A stretch of 64,000 bases of DNA from Pogona vitticeps (Eukaryota > Chordata > Lepidosauria > Squamata > Agamidae): the NCBI RefSeq assembly GCF_051106095.1, contig NC_135786.1:25385001-25449000 (forward strand). Reading direction: 5' to 3'. The notes beneath the pieces were generated by a model, which was given only the letters and a program-made list of their open reading frames with translations, searched no databases and was not told the origin of the DNA. Positions 59,328 to 64,000 of the stretch are shown one piece after another (the first letter of the stretch is position 1; every line of letters begins with the position of its first letter). Made by a program: the position numbers and the translations under genes.

Positions 59328-62300
59328 CTGGAAGTTAAAACAGATTTAGAGATTAGGCAGGGAACTGTAAAGGTCAGAGCTATCGATTTACTTCCTAGAG
59401 AAACTTAAGCCCAGGAAAACTTGGAAAAAGCAAATGTGGCACCCCATATTAACACAAAGATGCCAAGTGTATTACCATTTTGGTTGAAGCCATTTTACTA
59501 TTTCTAAACTGCATTCCTCTCTTCTATCTCTAGTATGACATCAGCCCAACAAGGTTATCCAACAGTCTAACAACCACAAATAAAACTCCCTTGTTCAACT
59601 CTCACACAAGGATAAAGAGAAACATAAAGATTCTGTGTTGCTCCTTGCAAATCCAGAATGTTAACCACAGCCCAATTTCCATCCTTTCATTCCTTTTTGC
59701 TTGCTAGGCAAATTCATTTTCTAAAGTAGAGAGAGTTATGACTAGCCTATGTGTTAACTTGGACTAGACACTGGAAAGAACACAGTGTGTAATACAGAAA
59801 TGAGAAGTGACCAACTACCTAATTAGACATGTTAATGTCTTATGTTAACTGAATGAAAAGCGAAAACTTTAAGTACTCTATGAGGGAGAAAGTATTATGT
59901 ATGCATCTACATCATAAGGATCACTGTCAAATGAATAGTACTGGCATACCTTACTAGATTTTCTTTATAGATCGGCAAGGAGTTATTGCTTCAGATGTGA
60001 CCATTAAAGCCTATTTTAATGTACCCCCTTTGGATATATTTTGCTCACTACTCTCAATTGGGTGACCTTCTATCACTTATGAATCTACCACAGTAACTCC
60101 TTTCCAGTGATCTGGCAATCTCCCAACTATCCTGTTTCCCCGAAAATAAGACCTAACCTGAAAATAAGCCCTAGTATGAGTTTTCAGGATGCTCGTAATA
60201 TAAGCCATACCCCAAAAATAAGCCCCAGGTAAGTGGAACCCCGCCCTCCACCATCGTGCAGCAACCAGAAGATGATGACATGACTGTATTTGAACAAATG
60301 TAGATGGTTGTACATTAAAATAAAATATCTCCTGAATAAGCCCTAATGCATTTTTGGAGCAAAAATTAATATAAGACCCTGTCTTATTTTCAGGGAAACA
60401 TGGTAGATTATTGCAATGTGTCCTACATCTTGTGAGCCAGCATCTAAATGTAGACATATGTGATAGCTGGGCTTATCCTTGTTAATAAAAAAAACAAAAA
60501 AAATCTGTACTAGATCCCTCAAAGTTGGTGAATCACTCCAGTGTCCCACAGCAGGCAGCAGCCAAAGTGTACAGAAAGTCAATTGTGATGGAAAATACAA
60601 ATAAGGTTTGGAAGCAAGGTGGGCAGAAGAAAAAGTTATTCTCCTCTTCCTGTTTCCCACATTACTGGAACAATAAAGGAGGTGGTGCAGGAAACCAAAG
60701 AAATGGAAAGAAAAGGGACAGAAGGGAAGAATTCTACAAACAGAGCTAATGATTGTTCAGAGATGTACTTGGCCAAATCATTACATTTTAGAAGTTTTCT
60801 GTCTGCAAAAATATGTAGGTTGCTTCATAATGGTTCTGAGAATAAAGCACCGCCAGTAAAATGTTCTGCATATTAAAAACATGGTACGAAGTGAGAAAAT
60901 ACGTATGAGAGAATATAACAGTTCCTAACCTGTACCTCCCAGCCACTTAGAATGTCAGTAAGTTCCTTTACCTTGAGCTGTTTGTATGCTTGTGCTCGTC
61001 TGTAAAATGCCTTAATGTTCTTTGGGTCTATTTTAAGAGCTTCTGAGCAATCCTGAATTGCCTCCTTGTACTGCTTCAGAGTCAGGTAGCAAAGGGCCCT
61101 GGAATGTAGACAACAAGTTATAAATGGTTTCTGAAAACAATTGGTTCAAGAATCTTGAATTTTGGAATGATCAAACTGACCCACTGGAAGGACTGTTGGA
61201 AGAAATGCTTTTTTTGTATTTTGAAATACTTGCCTTTTTTGAAAGAATAAGCATAAGCATAAAGCCCAACATTAGAAAGTATTTTGAATAAACTACTAGA
61301 GCTAAAACTAAAAAATGTGAACATTTAGGACATATCCTGTAACATCTTCTAAAGTTTCACATTTTGCACCCAAATTATCATGGTGGTAATTTTCCTACAT
61401 TAGCAGTGGTGCCATACTTGATTATTTCCCAAAAGCTGGCTCACTGCTTTTCAGTGATAGCCAATTTAAGTGTCTTCATACTGAACAGTAAATCTCTCAC
61501 CTAAACTCTTCTTCCAGGACATAAGATTTTTTGTCTCTTCTGTTTCAGAGCTTTGTACATTTTGCAGTAGAAACATACAATGCTGTACCCAGACAATATA
61601 TATTCTGCTCCAACAAAAGCTAGATTCTGCAACATGCATGAATTATGCAAATGAAGCAAATGCACAATCCTGAATAATTTATTCTGCAGTTCTTGCCATG
61701 TTGCATAATTTATTAGGGCCTTCTTAATTTTTAGAAGGTAAGAAGCTATTCAGAATATCCTACGGAACCTGGAAATCTTAATACCATCTTTATAGAATTC
61801 TTTGACAACAAAAGGAGGATTTTTTATTTACCTACATATTTTAAATAATCTGTCTGTTAGATGGGCTTACTAGTTCAAAACTTTATGCACCAACATTTTT
61901 ATTTTTATTGGTTTATACTGCATTTTGTCATATTTGACTTGTTCAAAAACAATTGTGACAGATGAACAAAGTACATAAATTTTAAAAATGGTATTTCATA
62001 TCTTCTTTCTTCATTGAAATCCCCCTGAAAAACGCCTCTGGAAGTAGCAAAGGGTCGTCCTGAGCAATTATGGGCTGATATGAAAGGCTTTCCTTTCACA
62101 AACTTCCTTAAGTTAACTTTTCTCAACAACTGAGGTATTAAAATCAGTATCCGCTTTACTTAGGTTAAATGGATACAAGTGCTTCAGGTTCCAAGATTTT
62201 CAGCAAGGTTTGTGAAACTGCTTAAATTATACAGCTCTGCTATCTCATGTGGGAGAAATCTGGGGTTTCCGTCAAATGATGTGGTAGGAGAAAACCATGC

Positions 62301-62906
62301 TACAGCTATTCTGAAGAATTAAACTATAAGACAAGGGTGGGATTACACATGGCTTCCATCTATTAACTTCAAGTCCTTTGAAAAATATTTATACGGTTCC
62401 CATCCAAATGAGTCAGTGTCTCTGACTGGTGCAAACATTGTCAGCCTTTTTAGCGATATGGCAGTGGTCTTAGTTTAAGGAGGAGATAAACACAGGATAA
62501 GTAACAAGGAACAATTCTTGCCTGTTGCTTCCTTAGGGGCACTGACTAGTCTAACTGAGAAAGGCCTAACAACAAGAGAAGGGAAGGAGTACATGCAGGG
62601 ACATCACTGAAATGTACAGAAATGCAAAATTTTCTACTGTTTTCTGCCCTCAGGACAAATGACAACTGGAAATCAAATGTCAATACTCTGACACTATAAT
62701 ACAGCTATCTGATATGACTTCTTGGGAGCGGTGGTGGTTTATTTCTTACGAGTATTACCTGTTAGTGTAAGTTGTACTTTCCAGTTTATGGAGTTTTAAG
62801 CTCTCTGTGTACTTTTCAACAGCTTTCTTGTAGTTGCCTTTCTTTACAAATTCATTTCCTTCTAGCTTCAGTGCATTTGCTTGTTCGGTTGCAGCAGCTA
62901 TAGGCA
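59223..62906 (-). CDS. TOMM34: TOMM34, last three coding exons (partial)
   Basis: Minus-strand exons 62906-62759, 61098-60972 and 59327-59223 join in frame. They encode the C-terminal TPR domain of TOMM34: ALKLEGNEFVKKGNYKKAVE, then ALCYLTLKQYKEAIQDCSEA, KNIKAFYRRAQAYKQLK and DYKSSKADINSLLKIEP. TOMM34 is a cytosolic co-chaperone with two TPR domains that links Hsp70 and Hsp90 and helps mitochondrial precursor import. The basic residues expected of the carboxylate clamp (K in KLEGNEF and the KAFYRR stretch) are visible. About 130 of the usual ~309 residues are here; the 5' exons lie past 64000. Introns are GT-AG. It converges on PABPC1L, as in human. Confidence 0.95.
60130..60403 (+). mobile_element. 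Mariner-like miniature element, copy 3
   Basis: It is the best-preserved of three copies, with ends TGTTTCCCCGAAAATAAGAC and the complement, TA near both flanks, in TOMM34's penultimate intron (the one before the last exon). Confidence 0.7.
60972..61098 (-). CDS. TOMM34: TOMM34 second-last coding exon
   Basis: Acceptor ATTCCAG lies right of 61098 and the donor GTAAAG left of 60972. It encodes ALCYLTLKQY to AQAYKQLK, two TPR helices pairs. Confidence 0.95.
61099..62758 (-). other. TOMM34: TOMM34 intron, no recognised feature
   Basis: AT-rich intron; no repeat ends or coding signature seen. Confidence 0.55.
62759..62906 (-). CDS. TOMM34: TOMM34 third-last coding exon
   Basis: Acceptor CAG lies just right of 62906 and the donor GTAAT just left of 62759. 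It encodes PIAAATEQANALKLEGNEF to STTYTNR. Confidence 0.94.
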
Positions 62907-63982
62907 CTGGAATTCATATTCAAGAAAAAAGGTATTATGTAAAAATGACAGAAGATAGTTGCATAATCATTATTAAAAGCAGTGGTCACTTCCTGAAAAT
63001 AAAGCAGTCATAAATATTTGGGGATGGAAAATTAAAACACTCCCAAAGTCAATTCATTATGTTTCATTTTAAAAAAATTCAAGCAACTGTACTTTCATGG
63101 ATAGTTCAACCATGCTTTAGAATCCAAATGTAAGCAGTACTCAGTAAAATGATGCCATACAACAGTCAAACAATCCATATATTATCCAGTAGTATCAGAG
63201 GATCTCTGTGTTTTTGTGCTATTGCAAGGGAGAAAGATTAAGATGAGAGCCAGTCCCATGGTGTTTACCTTTAAAACATAAAACTGTTATACAAGCATTC
63301 TCTCACTTAACACATGTTGAAGTGAGATACTCATACACTAGATAGCATTTTGCACAGGACCAGTCATCTTATGAACCAGCATATACATGTAGACATGTGA
63401 TGACTGGTCTTATCCTTAGGTAGAACAAGATAGCCATCTCAATCAGTAGATGCTGGGGGTAGTTGTGTTCTGTTGGGAAGACAGAGCTGTATGTGCCCTC
63501 TAAAGCAGATTACTGCTTTCAAGACAATCAGCTTCTGGACATGGAATGGGAAGAAAATTATGTCAACCTTTGCCACAGGTTGGGCGACCCTTGCCATATA
63601 CTATATAGTGGGCCCTGTTTTTGTTCATTATCTGGGATAAGAGAACAAAAGTAGTGGCTGGATGGAGGAATTAATAAAGCAGCTGGTAGACAATGAACTT
63701 GACTGCATTCACTCTGGTGGTCACTCATCATGCAAACCTGATTCATATAAAGAGTTTTACCACTTCAGTTACTATTTAACTAGATACAGCCAAATTCCAC
63801 CTTCACACCCAGCCAGGAGATTGCAGTTAAAATGGAATTCCATCAAATAAAATTGGACATCTGGGATAACGTATGCCCCAATACTGTAATTTTTTTTCTT
63901 ACAAGAAGGCCATGGTCTTTGGAAGTATTTCTGTATGTCCTGATACAGTGTGATAAAACACCTAGGCCTAGGTATTCCACTA
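62907..63982 (-). other. TOMM34: TOMM34 intron with an unexplained repeat-like block
   Basis: About 63350-63880 carries open frames on the plus strand (63463-63654, 63662-63850) and shares about 60 bases at its left edge with 60420-60485. I do not recognise the family. Confidence 0.4.
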
Positions 63983-64000
63983 CAGTGGTGCCTCGCACAA
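63983..64000. mobile_element. Tigger-like element, left end only
   Basis: CAGTGGTGCCTCGCACA after TA at 63981-63982 is the same end as at 19197. The rest lies outside the window. Confidence 0.7.

Overview
This window is nuclear DNA of a vertebrate, most probably a squamate reptile (lizard or snake). The three genes match the order known from human chromosome 20q13: YWHAB (+), PABPC1L (+), TOMM34 (-). The squamate call rests on repeats: a BovB (RTE) LINE, Sauria-type tRNA SINEs, CR1 and L2-like LINE tails, Penelope-like fragments, and many small hAT, Tigger-like and mariner-like elements. The species cannot be read from the sequence alone.

Layout. 1-420 is a CpG-rich promoter/5' exon region. 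YWHAB coding exons run from 8482 to 23711, with a 3' UTR to about 25520. 25520-33647 is intergenic and repeat-rich. PABPC1L occupies 33648-52350 with 14 coding exons that join in frame to 635 residues. 52350-57650 is a gene-free gap between two convergent genes. The last three coding exons of TOMM34 lie on the minus strand at 62906-59223, with a 3' UTR to about 57650; its 5' exons lie beyond the right edge. YWHAB encodes a phosphoserine adaptor, PABPC1L a poly(A)-binding protein of oocytes and early embryos, and TOMM34 a cytosolic TPR co-chaperone. They are neighbours by conserved synteny and form no operon or pathway.

Mobile DNA. The largest insertion is a 5.65-kb LTR element at 10518-16171 (minus) in YWHAB intron 2. 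It has a 5-bp target duplication, 780-bp LTRs that are nearly identical, a tRNA-Lys-type primer site and one long gag-pol frame. Integrase lies before reverse transcriptase, the Gmr1-type arrangement within Ty3/gypsy. Other points of note are three Penelope-like fragments, two of them complete 99-123-bp insertions with 11-12-bp target duplications, that carry a hammerhead-ribozyme-like core; two pairs of hAT miniature elements sitting back to back on a shared target site; and three near-perfect hairpins with 7-8-base spacers.

Limits. Exon edges were placed by reading splice sites and protein continuity by eye. Repeat family names are from memory of the families, without a database search. Non-coding exons and transcription start sites are poorly resolved.
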